Shown: positions 30,846-39,273 of the stretch, piece by piece
How positions within the stretch are numbered: position 1 is the first letter of the stretch
Layout: each line of letters begins with the position of its first letter
NCBI GenBank assembly: GCA_012520845.1
Contig: JAAYNL010000026.1
Coordinates: 1 to 39,276, forward strand
DNA length: 39,276 bases
Source of the DNA: Thermoplasmatales archaeon
GTDB taxonomy: Archaea; Thermoplasmatota; Thermoplasmata; Methanomassiliicoccales; Methanomethylophilaceae
Reading direction: 5' to 3'
Notes under the pieces: generated by a model
The model's database searches: none
Seen by the model: only the letters and a program-made list of their open reading frames with translations
What the model was told of the DNA's origin: nothing
Position numbers and translations under genes: made by a program

Positions 30846-32941
30846 CAGACACCCCCGAAAAACCTCTTGGCGTCGGCGATCGGATCCTTCGTGGCCCTCG
30901 CGCCGATTTCCGAGGCGTACCTGGAGGCGCGGCCGTCGAGAATCACGGCCATGCCCCTGTCGTCCTCCTTCCGTATCAGGCGGCCAATGGCCTGCTTCAC
31001 CTTCCTGGTGGCGGGAACCTGGGAGACAATCCTCCACCCGGCCCATTCACCGTACTTGTCGTCGAACATCCTGGTCATCGCTTTGGACACCACCGTCGGC
31101 GGCGGGAACGGCAACCCCACGACTATGGCGAGGCCGAGCATGTCCCCGGGGAAATCCATCCCCTCGGCCACAGAGCCGCCCATGACGCAGAACAGCACTC
31201 CGTCCCTGCCCCTCCTGAAATCGTTCACGTTGCGCATCGTCACGCTTTGCTTCCCGGACTCCTCCCAGAACAGCGGCTTCTTTATATCCCTTTCCAGGAA
31301 GGGCCTGGCCCTCGCCATCATGGAATAGGAGGTGAAGAACACCATCGTGTTCTCCCGGACGGCCTCGCACAGCCGGACGATGTAGCGGACGATGCGGGTG
31401 AACATGGCAGGCTCCTTCTGGAGCGTGTCGTACTTCGTGGTCACGTCGTTAACGTACACCACCAGTTTGTTTTCCGGCGGGAAGGGCGACGGGTAGGAGA
31501 CGGTGACGGTATCGGCGGGGAGCCCCATGACCTTGACGTACTGGTCCAGCGGCTCCATGGTGCCGGACATGTGTATCGCCCCCTGGAGGGAGTTGAGGAA
31601 GTCGACGATTTCCCTGGGGTCGATGCAGGAGGACCTTATCGATTCCGTCTTCTCGCGGACCTCGACGGTCTTGACGGAGGCGCCGGAATCGTCCTTTATC
31701 CATCTGATCATCGGCTCGCTGAGGACGTGTATCTGGGACATCTCGTCGGAGCCCCGTTCCATCAGCAATTCCGTCCTGGTTAAACCGGCCTCGTGCACCT
31801 GGAACGTGGCCGTGAGGAGGTCGCCCCGGGGGATGCCGAGGACCTCGGCCATGCGCCCCTCTATGTAGTCCTTGGGCAGCGCGGCCTCGTCTTCGCCGAG
31901 GCCGACGTATTTGGTGGCGGCGGACCTGACGGCGGATTTCAGGGCGTTGAGGTAGGCGGACAGGGTCACGTCCCGGAGGACCCTGACGGGCTTCATCGTG
32001 GAAGCCTCGTCGATGGCGCTGTCGATCGTCCTCATCGATATGGAGAAGGTCTCCTGGTCCCTGGCCGCGTCGATGAAGTTGTGCGCCTCGTCGATGACGA
32101 GCGTCACGCCGTTCTCGCAGTCCATGTTCGAGAGCAGGTTCGTCCTGATGTCCTCAGAAAGAACGTGGACGTACGGGGCTGAGACGACGTCGCAGTCCCT
32201 CATGAGGTATTTCTTCGTCTCGTAGGGGCACACCCTCAGGGATTCGCAGAAGGAGTCCAGGTCGCCGGAGGTCGGTATCTCCCTGGTGAAATATTCCGTG
32301 ACCTCCCTCATCCTCGAGGGCATCCTGGCGAAATAGGGGCATGCGTCGGGCTTCCCCTCGTTGACGTTTCGCTTGCTGTCCTCGCATACGCTCGCAAGGG
32401 CTTGGGGGGTGATGTCGCCGTACCCCTCCCTGCCGCGGATGAGGAGGCAGGACTTCTTCCGGCCGGTGAGGGCGATGCCCGTGACGGGCATGACGGCGGA
32501 GATGTTCTGGAGTTCCTTCATGACCTGGTCCGTCTGGGATATCGTGCGCGTAAGGTACAGCACCTTCTTGCCCCTGGGCATCGAATGCTGCAGGGCGGCG
32601 GCGAGGGAAACGATCGTTTTGCCGGTGCCGGTGCCGGACTCGGCGACGATGTGCCTCCCGGAATCCAGGGCGGAAAGCATGTCCTTGACGATCCTTTCCT
32701 GCCCCTCCCTAGGCTTTTCGTAGGGCATGTAGGGCATGTCGTCCCTGGGTTTGGAAAGGAGCCTCGGTTTCCCGCCCGGTTCTTCCTCACGGGATTCGAA
32801 ATGAATGTCCCAGCCGTCGTTGGCACCGACGCCGCCGCCCCGGTCGTCCCCGTCCCCAAAGTCGCGGTATGCGCCGCAGTGCCCGCACCATTTGGCGCCG
32901 GGCGCGTTAAGGCTGCCGCATTTCGGGCAAAAAAGGGCCAT
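30845..32941 (-). CDS. XPD/DinG-like DNA helicase with N-terminal zinc ribbon
   Basis: A 698-residue superfamily 2 helicase. It begins with a zinc ribbon, CPKCGSLNAPGAKWCGHC (C5, C8, C19, C22), then a disordered acidic linker, then Walker A ESGTGTGKT (101-109). Between Walker A and DEAH (284-287) are cysteines C165, C186, C201 and C238, a plausible set for the XPD-type [4Fe-4S] cluster. Later motifs are MSGTMEPLDQY, MGGSVAEGMDFPGD and the arginine-finger region QAIGRLIRKEDDRG. XPD-type enzymes unwind 5'-3' in repair. The ATG at 32941 is leaderless, 26 bases from TATTTAAT; a TTG three codons earlier is less likely. It leads the operon with the two BASS genes. Confidence 0.88.
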   Translation of the reverse strand: MALFCPKCGSLNAPGAKWCGHCGAYRDFGDGDDRGGGVGANDGWDIHFESREEEPGGKPRLLSKPRDDMPYMPYEKPREGQERIVKDMLSALDSGRHIVAESGTGTGKTIVSLAAALQHSMPRGKKVLYLTRTISQTDQVMKELQNISAVMPVTGIALTGRKKSCLLIRGREGYGDITPQALASVCEDSKRNVNEGKPDACPYFARMPSRMREVTEYFTREIPTSGDLDSFCESLRVCPYETKKYLMRDCDVVSAPYVHVLSEDIRTNLLSNMDCENGVTLVIDEAHNFIDAARDQETFSISMRTIDSAIDEASTMKPVRVLRDVTLSAYLNALKSAVRSAATKYVGLGEDEAALPKDYIEGRMAEVLGIPRGDLLTATFQVHEAGLTRTELLMERGSDEMSQIHVLSEPMIRWIKDDSGASVKTVEVREKTESIRSSCIDPREIVDFLNSLQGAIHMSGTMEPLDQYVKVMGLPADTVTVSYPSPFPPENKLVVYVNDVTTKYDTLQKEPAMFTRIVRYIVRLCEAVRENTMVFFTSYSMMARARPFLERDIKKPLFWEESGKQSVTMRNVNDFRRGRDGVLFCVMGGSVAEGMDFPGDMLGLAIVVGLPFPPPTVVSKAMTRMFDDKYGEWAGWRIVSQVPATRKVKQAIGRLIRKEDDRGMAVILDGRASRYASEIGARATKDPIADAKRFFGGV

Positions 32942-32962
32942 ATAGTCCAATAAAACGCACCG

Positions 32963-32970
32963 TATTTAAT
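32963..32970 (-). promoter_or_regulatory. TATA box for the helicase-BASS operon
   Basis: ATTAAATA on the minus strand, centred about 26 bases before the ATG at 32941. Confidence 0.55.
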
Positions 32971-33007
32971 CGGTTCGGGGCGACGTAATGCGGGAAAGAA
33001 CGGCAAC

Positions 33008-33014
33008 CTTTAAT
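33008..33014 (+). promoter_or_regulatory. TATA box for the 98-residue gene
   Basis: CTTTAAT, centred 27 bases before the ATG at 33038. Confidence 0.45.
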
Positions 33015-33037
33015 CGGACGTTGGGCATGGCGCCCGC

Positions 33038-33334
33038 ATGGAAAGGAAAATGACCACGGAGGCACTTCTCGCCTTGGTCTTCGACACCGAGTCCGTGATG
33101 GCCAAGCATTCCGACGACATGGCCCGCCGCCTCCTTTGGGAGCTCGACGGGATGATCGCCGACTACCACAGGAGCCTGGCCATCGTGCAGCTTTCGGGCA
33201 ACTACTCGTCCAAGGGCCATCTCTGCACGTCGATGCTGTCGTCGCTGAAGGACGACGAGCTGAAGCAGGTGCTCCAGAACGTCCGCGCGATGGTGCTGGC
33301 GGACCTGGAGCGCAGGGGCATCATGGACGTCTGA
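33038..33334 (+). CDS. Small helical protein of unknown function
   Basis: A 98-residue protein without a family I recognise. It is charged and should be mainly alpha-helical: a helix near 6-20, a second around 26-50 (ARRLLWELDGMIADYHRSL), and a third near 72-93 (ELKQVLQNVRAMVLADLE). One cysteine, no signal peptide, no membrane segment. The leaderless promoter at normal spacing and normal codon use support it as real. Its last 14 bases overlap the convergent TPR-like gene. Confidence 0.6.
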   Translation: MERKMTTEALLALVFDTESVMAKHSDDMARRLLWELDGMIADYHRSLAIVQLSGNYSSKGHLCTSMLSSLKDDELKQVLQNVRAMVLADLERRGIMDV

Positions 33335-34235
33335 TACCCAGCTCGTCGATCGCCCTTCCCATCGCAGGGGATTCCAGCTCGATTATGCGGAGCAGGTGCC
33401 TCTCGGCGTCGGCGGCCCTGCCCATGCCCATCAGCGCCATGGAGATGCCCCGGTGGACGTCTGCCAGGAGCTCTGGGTTCACTTTCCGGTGGAGGCCCGC
33501 CATCCCCTCCATCAGTTCGGCGGCGGCCGAGTGGCATTCCACGAAACCGGGCATGTCCCCCGTCCTTTCGTGCAGGTCGCCCTTGTATATCAGCGAGAAG
33601 ACCAGTTCGAAGGGGTCCTCGATGGCGCCGTCGCCCTCCAGTTCGTAGCCTATGCCTATGGCCTCGTCGAAGGCCTCGAAGGCCTCGCTCTCCATGCCGG
33701 CGTCCATGAACGCCTTCGCGGACACGTTCAGTGCCTCCAGCGCCCTGTTCATGTGCCACGGGTCCCCGCGGCCGTGCAGGGCGGCCACCGCCCTTTTGAT
33801 GAAGGGGGCGGCACCGGAGGGCAACGCCGCATCAACGAGGTCGTTGGCGCAGGAGATGCACGTCTCGATCAGTTCCCGCTCGTCGTAGTGGCGGGAACCC
33901 TCGCCCACCTCGCCGATCCTCGCGGCGGCGGTGGCGTAGCAGCCCGCCATGGCGTCCCCGGGGCCGTCGCCGCCGAGGAGCTTCCCTAGGCTGACGTGGG
34001 TTTTGACGAAGAGTCCCGCATCCACGGCGATCCCGATGTCCTCGAGGTAATCGGCCAGCTCGGCGGCCTCCTCGAAGTCGGAGACGGCGGATAGGACGGA
34101 GCCCATCAGCCTGAGCACGGTGCCCCGGTTGATGTACAGCTCCAGCAGCTCGAGGGACGGGCCGGCGGCCTCGGCCGCGTGGATTCTGGCGTTCAAATCC
34201 TCCAGGGTCTCCTCGAGGTGGGCATCGGTCCTCAT
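33321..34235 (-). CDS. TPR-like helical repeat protein
   Basis: A 304-residue, entirely helical protein that fits degenerate tetratricopeptide repeats. Examples are LYINRGTVLRLMGSVLSAVSDF, NRALEALNVSAKAFMDAGM with the following segment ending FDEAIGIG, and LADVHRGISMALMGMGRAADAE; each has the small-residue pattern at helix crossings. It would act as a protein-binding scaffold in the cytoplasm. The partner is unknown. The ATG at 34235 is 27 bases from the TATA-like TTTATTATC (34257-34266), so the message is leaderless. It is divergent from the pyridoxal kinase operon. Confidence 0.7.
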   Translation of the reverse strand: MRTDAHLEETLEDLNARIHAAEAAGPSLELLELYINRGTVLRLMGSVLSAVSDFEEAAELADYLEDIGIAVDAGLFVKTHVSLGKLLGGDGPGDAMAGCYATAAARIGEVGEGSRHYDERELIETCISCANDLVDAALPSGAAPFIKRAVAALHGRGDPWHMNRALEALNVSAKAFMDAGMESEAFEAFDEAIGIGYELEGDGAIEDPFELVFSLIYKGDLHERTGDMPGFVECHSAAAELMEGMAGLHRKVNPELLADVHRGISMALMGMGRAADAERHLLRIIELESPAMGRAIDELGIRRP

Positions 34236-34256
34236 GCATGGCCATCTGCCACCGCC

Positions 34257-34290
34257 GATAATAAACTGCGCACTCGCAGGGTTATTATGC
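34257..34290. promoter_or_regulatory. Divergent promoter pair: TPR-like gene and pyridoxal kinase operon
   Basis: GATAATAAAC (34257-34266) serves the minus strand and GTTATTATGC (34281-34290) the plus strand. Each is centred 27 bases from its own ATG (34235 and 34312). The two boxes are only 14 bases apart, so TBP/TFB binding at one would affect the other. Confidence 0.5.
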
Positions 34291-34311
34291 GGGAAGCGCA
34301 TCAACGGGGCC

Positions 34312-35157
34312 ATGAACAGGCAACTGAGGGTCGCGGCCATACACGACATATCATGCTTCGGCAGGTGCTCCCTTACCGTGGCGTTGCCGATAATCTCCGC
34401 CGTCGGCGTCGAGTGCAGCGTCATACCGACCGCCGTCCTTTCCACCCACACCGGCGGCTTCACCGGGTACACGTACCGCGACCTGACCGAGGACATAGTC
34501 CCCATCGTCGACCACTGGAAAACCCTCGACCTGAGGTTCGACGCCTTCTACTCAGGGTTCCTCGGGTCCTTCGAGCAGATCGATTTGGTGGCGGACATCT
34601 ACGACGACATGGGCGGGGACGCCCTCGTCGTGGTCGACCCGGTGATGGCGGACAACGGCAAACTCTACACCGTGTTCCCGGAGAACTTCCCCAAGGGGAT
34701 GGCGAAGCTGTGCTCCAAGGCCGACGTGATCATACCGAACATGACCGAGGCCGCGTTCATGCTGGGCGAGGAGTACGTCAAGGGCCCCTACGACAGGGAA
34801 TACATCGACGGCCTCCTGGAACGCCTTTCCCGCATCGGCGCCGGCAAGGCCATCCTTACCGGCGTGTATTTCGAGGAGGGGAAGCTGGGGGCCGCGTCAA
34901 TCGATTTCGACACCGGCGAGACCTCCCTCGTCATGAGGGACGCCGTCTCCGGCTACTACCACGGCACCGGGGACGTCTTCGGTTCGGCGGCCGTCGCGGC
35001 CATGGTCCGCGGCCACTGCGTGGCCGGCGCCACGGAAATCGCCGTCGACTTCACCGTCGGAAGCCTCAAGAGGAGTTACGCCGCGGGCACCGACAAAAGG
35101 TTCGGCGTCAACTTCGAGGAGGGCCTGGGGGATCTGATGGATGCCATCCACGTGTGA
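34312..35157 (+). CDS. pdxY: Pyridoxal/pyridoxamine kinase (PdxY-like)
   Basis: A 281-residue ribokinase-fold enzyme that phosphorylates B6 vitamers in the salvage path. Family marks are VAAIHDISCFGRCSLTVALP at the start, SVIPTAVLSTHTGGF (36-50), DPVMADNGKLYT (109-120), PNMTEAAFMLG (142-152) and the catalytic HGTGDVFGSA with D221. Sequence around the HTGG motif is typical of pyridoxamine/pyridoxal kinases rather than sugar kinases. It is the first gene of a four-gene operon with GNAT, YgiQ-like and Sel1-like genes, and has a leaderless promoter. Confidence 0.9.
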   Translation: MNRQLRVAAIHDISCFGRCSLTVALPIISAVGVECSVIPTAVLSTHTGGFTGYTYRDLTEDIVPIVDHWKTLDLRFDAFYSGFLGSFEQIDLVADIYDDMGGDALVVVDPVMADNGKLYTVFPENFPKGMAKLCSKADVIIPNMTEAAFMLGEEYVKGPYDREYIDGLLERLSRIGAGKAILTGVYFEEGKLGAASIDFDTGETSLVMRDAVSGYYHGTGDVFGSAAVAAMVRGHCVAGATEIAVDFTVGSLKRSYAAGTDKRFGVNFEEGLGDLMDAIHV

Positions 35158-35650
35158 CCTCACGCCCAAGGAATTCTCGGATCTGGCACATGCCATCTGG
35201 AAGGAGTGCTATTCCGGCATAATCAGCGATGCCCAAATCGATTACATGCTCGGGAAATTCCAGTCCCCGGAAGCCATCGCCGAACAGATCGCCGACGGGT
35301 ACGTCTACAAGGCGATAACGGACGGCGACGCCGTCTGCGGGTACAGCGCCCACGTTTTCCTGGGTGGCGACTGCTTCGTCAGCAAGTTCTACGTCTCGTC
35401 GCCCCACAGGCGCCGCGGCCTCGGCTCGTGGAGGCTTTCCGCCATATTTGAGGAAGCCGAAGCCGCGGGCGCGGGAAGGGTGCACCTGTTCGTCAACAAG
35501 GGCAACACCGGTTCCGTCTCTTTCTACGAATCCCTCGGGATGGAGGTGTCCGACTCCGTCTGCGTCGACATCGGCGGGGGTTTCGCCATGGACGATTTCG
35601 TCCTCGAGAAGAGGCTCCCCAAAGGCGGCAAAGGGAAAAGGGGTGAGTGA
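35141..35650 (+). CDS. GNAT family N-acetyltransferase
   Basis: A 169-residue acetyltransferase. The acetyl-CoA site is SKFYVSSPHRRRGLGSWRLS, which holds the R-R-x-G-x-G-like loop, followed by VHLFVNKGNTGSVSFYESLG, the usual C-terminal half of the fold. The substrate, a protein N-terminus or small amine, is not predictable. It overlaps the kinase gene by 17 bases and its stop overlaps the GTG start of the next gene, so the four genes are tightly coupled. Confidence 0.85.
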   Translation: MPSTCDLTPKEFSDLAHAIWKECYSGIISDAQIDYMLGKFQSPEAIAEQIADGYVYKAITDGDAVCGYSAHVFLGGDCFVSKFYVSSPHRRRGLGSWRLSAIFEEAEAAGAGRVHLFVNKGNTGSVSFYESLGMEVSDSVCVDIGGGFAMDDFVLEKRLPKGGKGKRGE

Positions 35651-37335
35651 GGCACTTGTTCATTCCCGCCACCCGCGAGGAGATGGAAAGGAGGGGTTGG
35701 GATTCCCTCGACGTCGTCATCGTCTCCGGCGACGCGTACATCGACAGCCCGTACAACGGGGCGGCCATCATCGGCCACTGGCTAATCGACCACGGGTTCA
35801 GGGTCGGGTTGATCCCGCAGCCGTCCCTCGATTCCGGCGGGGACGTGCTTTCCCTGGGCGTCCCGGAACTGTTCTGGTCCGTCACAGCGGGTTCCGTCGA
35901 CTCCATGGTCGCGAACTACTCCCCGATGAGGAAGTTCAGGAAGGAGGACGACTTCACACCCGGCGGGAGGAACGACAGGAGGCCCGACAGGGCGACCATC
36001 GCATACACAAACCTCATCAAAAGGCATTCCAAGGGCAAACCCATCGTCCTGGGCGGCGTTGAGGCCAGCCTGAGGCGGGTGGCCCACTACGACTACTGGT
36101 CCGATTCCGTGCGGAGGTCGGTGCTGTTCGACGCCAAGGCCGACGCGATCACCTACGGCATGGGCGAACTGTCCAACTTGGAGTTGGCCAGGAGGATGCG
36201 GGACGGGCAACCTTGGGACGGGACGGACGGCGTTTGCGTCATCGGCAAAAGCGTCCCCGACGGATATCTCGAGATGCCGTCGTTCGAGGAATGCAGGGAT
36301 TCCAAGGAATCCTTCATGGACGCGTTCGAGACGTTCCACGAAAACTGCGACCCCGCGTACGCGAAGGGGTTGGCGCAGAGACACGGGGATCGATACCTGA
36401 TCCAGAACAGACCCTCGAGAAGGCTCACGACGGGGGAATTGGACGCGGTCCATTCCCTTGATTACGAATACGCGGTGCATCCCGTATCGGCCCGCCTGGG
36501 TCACGTAAGGGCCATGGACACCATACGCAATTCCGTGACGACGCACAGGGGATGCTACGGCGGGTGTTCCTTCTGCGCCGTGCACGCCATGCAGGGGCGC
36601 GACGTCGTCAGCAGGTCCCAGGGGTCGATCGTGGCGGAGGTTGCCCGCATGGCGTCCGCAAAGGGCTTTGACGGGGTCGTGCGGGACGTCGGGGGCCCGA
36701 CGGCGAACATGTACGGCACATATTGCAACGTGGGCGGCTGCGATGGCGGCAGGTGCCTGTTCCCCGAGCCCTGTCCCAACCTGGTCCTGGACCACGCCCC
36801 CTCGATGGCGCTGCTGGAAGCCGTCCGTTCCGTAAACGGCGTCAGGAAGGCGTTCGTCGCCTCGGGCGTGAGGCACGACATGGTCCTCGCCGACGGGGAA
36901 AACGGCGAGGCATACCTTAGGGCGCTGTGCGGGCACCACATCTCCGGGCAGATGAAGGTGGCCCCGGAGCACGTCTCCAAGAAGGTGCTGGACCTCATGG
37001 GGAAGCCCGGCGTGGGGAAGCTGACCGAGTTCAAGGGGATGTTCGACCGCATCAACTCCGACGTCGGGAAAAGACAGTTCCTGACGTACTACTTCATGGT
37101 CGCGCACCCCGGGTGCGGCGACCGCGAGGCGGGGGAAATCTCAAGGTACTGCTCGGACGTCCTCGGCATCAGGCCGGAGCAGACCCAGGTGTTCACGCCC
37201 ACGCCCTCGACGGCGTCGACGGCGATGTACCACACAGGCATGGAGCCGTTCACCAGAAAACCCGTTGCCGTCGAAAAGTCAAATAAGGGCAAACACTCTA
37301 AGAAAGCCAAGGTGGTCGGGGGCCGAGGCAAATGA
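35647..37335 (+). CDS. YgiQ family radical SAM protein (UPF0313)
   Basis: A 562-residue protein of the YgiQ family. It begins FIPATREEMERRGWDSLDVV, has the family segment VLGGVEASLRRVAHYDYWSD (134-153), and the SAM cluster motif RGCYGGCSFCAV (C303, C307, C310). Later family parts are GGPTANMYG and the cysteine-rich CNVGGCDGGRCLFP, and GQMKVAPEHVSKKVLDLM. Its reaction is unknown. The start is GTG overlapping the GNAT stop (GTGA). The C-terminus is lysine-rich. The next gene overlaps by ATGA. Confidence 0.9.
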   Translation: MRHLFIPATREEMERRGWDSLDVVIVSGDAYIDSPYNGAAIIGHWLIDHGFRVGLIPQPSLDSGGDVLSLGVPELFWSVTAGSVDSMVANYSPMRKFRKEDDFTPGGRNDRRPDRATIAYTNLIKRHSKGKPIVLGGVEASLRRVAHYDYWSDSVRRSVLFDAKADAITYGMGELSNLELARRMRDGQPWDGTDGVCVIGKSVPDGYLEMPSFEECRDSKESFMDAFETFHENCDPAYAKGLAQRHGDRYLIQNRPSRRLTTGELDAVHSLDYEYAVHPVSARLGHVRAMDTIRNSVTTHRGCYGGCSFCAVHAMQGRDVVSRSQGSIVAEVARMASAKGFDGVVRDVGGPTANMYGTYCNVGGCDGGRCLFPEPCPNLVLDHAPSMALLEAVRSVNGVRKAFVASGVRHDMVLADGENGEAYLRALCGHHISGQMKVAPEHVSKKVLDLMGKPGVGKLTEFKGMFDRINSDVGKRQFLTYYFMVAHPGCGDREAGEISRYCSDVLGIRPEQTQVFTPTPSTASTAMYHTGMEPFTRKPVAVEKSNKGKHSKKAKVVGGRGK

Positions 37336-37952
37336 CCGGCGAACGCGCGATAGTGTTTAACAACGGGACCCGCATCACCCCCGTGAAGGGATCGGAGGTA
37401 ACCGTTGCGTACGTGCGCAACGCACACACGGAGGACATAATCTTGACGTTCAACACCTTGGGCGAATTGAAGGAGGCGGCGGAGAAGGGCGACCTGAGCG
37501 CCATGGCCGACCTCGGGGCGTACTACCTGTACAGCGGCGAGAAGGATTACCTGAAGGCGTTCGTGCTCCTGCAGGACGCCTCGATCATCGGCAACGCGGA
37601 CGCGATGCTGCACCTGGGGAGGATGTACGAGAACGGTTGGCACGTCGAGAGGGACATGTGGACCGCGATCAGCCTCTACCGCAGGGCGCACATCGGCAAG
37701 GTCACAGGGGCCAGGAAGGCCATGGGGGACGCATACGACAAGCTCGCCGACGAGATAGAGGTCACCGGCAGGCTCGTGGCCACCGACGACTTCCACGTGG
37801 AGGCGTGCTGCACGAAGCTCAGGGAGGGCATCAGGATGGGCAGGATCATGCCGAAGGAGGACGACGACGGCGTCCGCTTCTACATAGTCAACTTCACCCG
37901 GGAGACCCCGACGGACCACTGCCCGTACTGCGGGGCGAGGCAGACTGTATAA
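37332..37952 (+). CDS. Sel1-like repeat protein with C-terminal CxxC
   Basis: A 206-residue protein. Residues about 45-130 form Sel1-type helical repeats: KGDLSAMADLGAYYLYSG, then a repeat with NADAMLHLGRMYENGW and a third with SLYRRAHIGKVTGARKAMGD. The end, DHCPYCGARQTV, has a CxxC pair that could be half of a zinc site, perhaps completed by C131-region cysteines (ACCTK) or by a partner. Sel1 repeats act as scaffolds. It closes the operon led by the pyridoxal kinase and overlaps YgiQ by 4 bases. Confidence 0.75.
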   Translation: MTGERAIVFNNGTRITPVKGSEVTVAYVRNAHTEDIILTFNTLGELKEAAEKGDLSAMADLGAYYLYSGEKDYLKAFVLLQDASIIGNADAMLHLGRMYENGWHVERDMWTAISLYRRAHIGKVTGARKAMGDAYDKLADEIEVTGRLVATDDFHVEACCTKLREGIRMGRIMPKEDDDGVRFYIVNFTRETPTDHCPYCGARQTV

Positions 37953-37965
37953 TGGAAAAATATTG

Positions 37966-39273
37966 TCAAGGTTCAACAGTACAGCGGTCAATGACCCAAT
38001 CAATCCATCGTTTTGCGGATTCCCCTCTACGTTTATCCATTTCCCAACTGCCGTGGTAACCTCTTTCGTTGTACCATTTTGCGATATCTATGCCCTCGAC
38101 GGGAACATTTTCTAAAAAGTGTTTTTTCAGGAAATAATTGAAAACAGGCCTTCGAGACATTATTTCAACAACTTTCAAAATTCTATCCCTTATCGGCAGT
38201 TTGAAATATTCTTCGCCTTCGTCGGTTAGAAAGAGGCCATTTGGACGTCCAGATCTGCGGCACAACCCGAGGTATCTGCAGGAATTGCCGTAGTAGTTCC
38301 CCTGCCTCGACTCGACACCCAGGGAATCGGCGATCTCCGGATATTTGATCCCTGGTTGAGTTCGGATTAAATCTAACGTATCTAGAACCATTTGAAACGT
38401 GTTTGCCTGTGGAGTCGGGACATTCTTGGGATCGGACACAATGAATGATTCGGACAATATTTTTCTGATATCCGACGTTCTAATTTCCTTGTAGAAATCG
38501 TATCTTTTTCTGGAAACCAACTTCAGTGAATTGTAATTGAAAGGATCCTCAACACTGAACACGTGGGCGTATAAGGATCCAGAGGAATAGGTCATGAAGA
38601 CGTTGAGGATTTCCTTGTCGCTCTGCCCTTCTAACATCCTATATGGGTAGTACAGTTGCCTAGCCATGAAATCCGTCTTGACGCCAATTTTTGCCTCGAC
38701 ATTAATGATCGTGTTCTTCGACTCGAACACTCCATCCATCTCGATTTGAGAACCTTGGACCGAAATGTGATAATCGTGCTTCTGTTTGACATCACCTATA
38801 CGAAATTCGAAATCACCGGAGGATTCTCTACCGAAGTTTGTAAAAGAAAAAGATCCTCTTTTTTCGCCACCAATGTCGTCAATAACACCGTAATTGAATG
38901 CAGAAAGAATCAAAGCGGGTTCATTTGAAATAGAATATGGATCTAAAGTGTCATACCTTTTATCCAAAATGATCCGTTTCCCTCTGATGCTGGCGTAATC
39001 TAGTTTGACAAAAGCATCGAACCTACCGATGGCGTAACTTCCCCTGATCATATACGGCATAATGCAGAGATCCCTGTCCTTGAGGGGTGCGGGGACGTTT
39101 TCTCTGCTTTCCATTTTTGACAGCAGGCGAGGCTCCCTCCCAGTTGCTTTGGACATCTGGTCAGCAGTAATGTGGAATATTTCGCCCTTTGCAATTTTTG
39201 AATCTATGTCAAATTCCTCAAATATTCTTTCCCACGCCTCGTCGTTTTTACTAAAAGAATCCTTTCTTACCAA
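37966..39273 (-). CDS. Type II restriction endonuclease-like protein (PD-(D/E)XK plus winged helix)
   Basis: A 435-residue protein resembling a family of restriction-type enzymes. The start has SKNDEAWERIFEEFDI and the family segments REPRLLSK and MIRGSYAIGRFDAF. The nuclease core is likely QIEMDGVFESKN (D180) followed by NVEAKIG (E193, K195) and the helix ARQLYYPYR. A winged-helix-like part follows near 290-370 (GIKYPEIADSLGVES and RRSGRPNGLFLTDEGEEYF). The start is TTG at 39273; an in-frame TAA comes directly before it, and no other start is near. The gene is AT-richer than the operon next to it. In similar loci a DNA adenine methyltransferase is adjacent; it would lie past the right edge. 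Confidence 0.7.
   Translation of the reverse strand: MVRKDSFSKNDEAWERIFEEFDIDSKIAKGEIFHITADQMSKATGREPRLLSKMESRENVPAPLKDRDLCIMPYMIRGSYAIGRFDAFVKLDYASIRGKRIILDKRYDTLDPYSISNEPALILSAFNYGVIDDIGGEKRGSFSFTNFGRESSGDFEFRIGDVKQKHDYHISVQGSQIEMDGVFESKNTIINVEAKIGVKTDFMARQLYYPYRMLEGQSDKEILNVFMTYSSGSLYAHVFSVEDPFNYNSLKLVSRKRYDFYKEIRTSDIRKILSESFIVSDPKNVPTPQANTFQMVLDTLDLIRTQPGIKYPEIADSLGVESRQGNYYGNSCRYLGLCRRSGRPNGLFLTDEGEEYFKLPIRDRILKVVEIMSRRPVFNYFLKKHFLENVPVEGIDIAKWYNERGYHGSWEMDKRRGESAKRWIDWVIDRCTVEP

Noticed and set aside
35782-37107. 441-codon minus-strand frame inside the YgiQ gene
   Set aside because: Antisense shadow; the radical SAM motif lies on the other strand.
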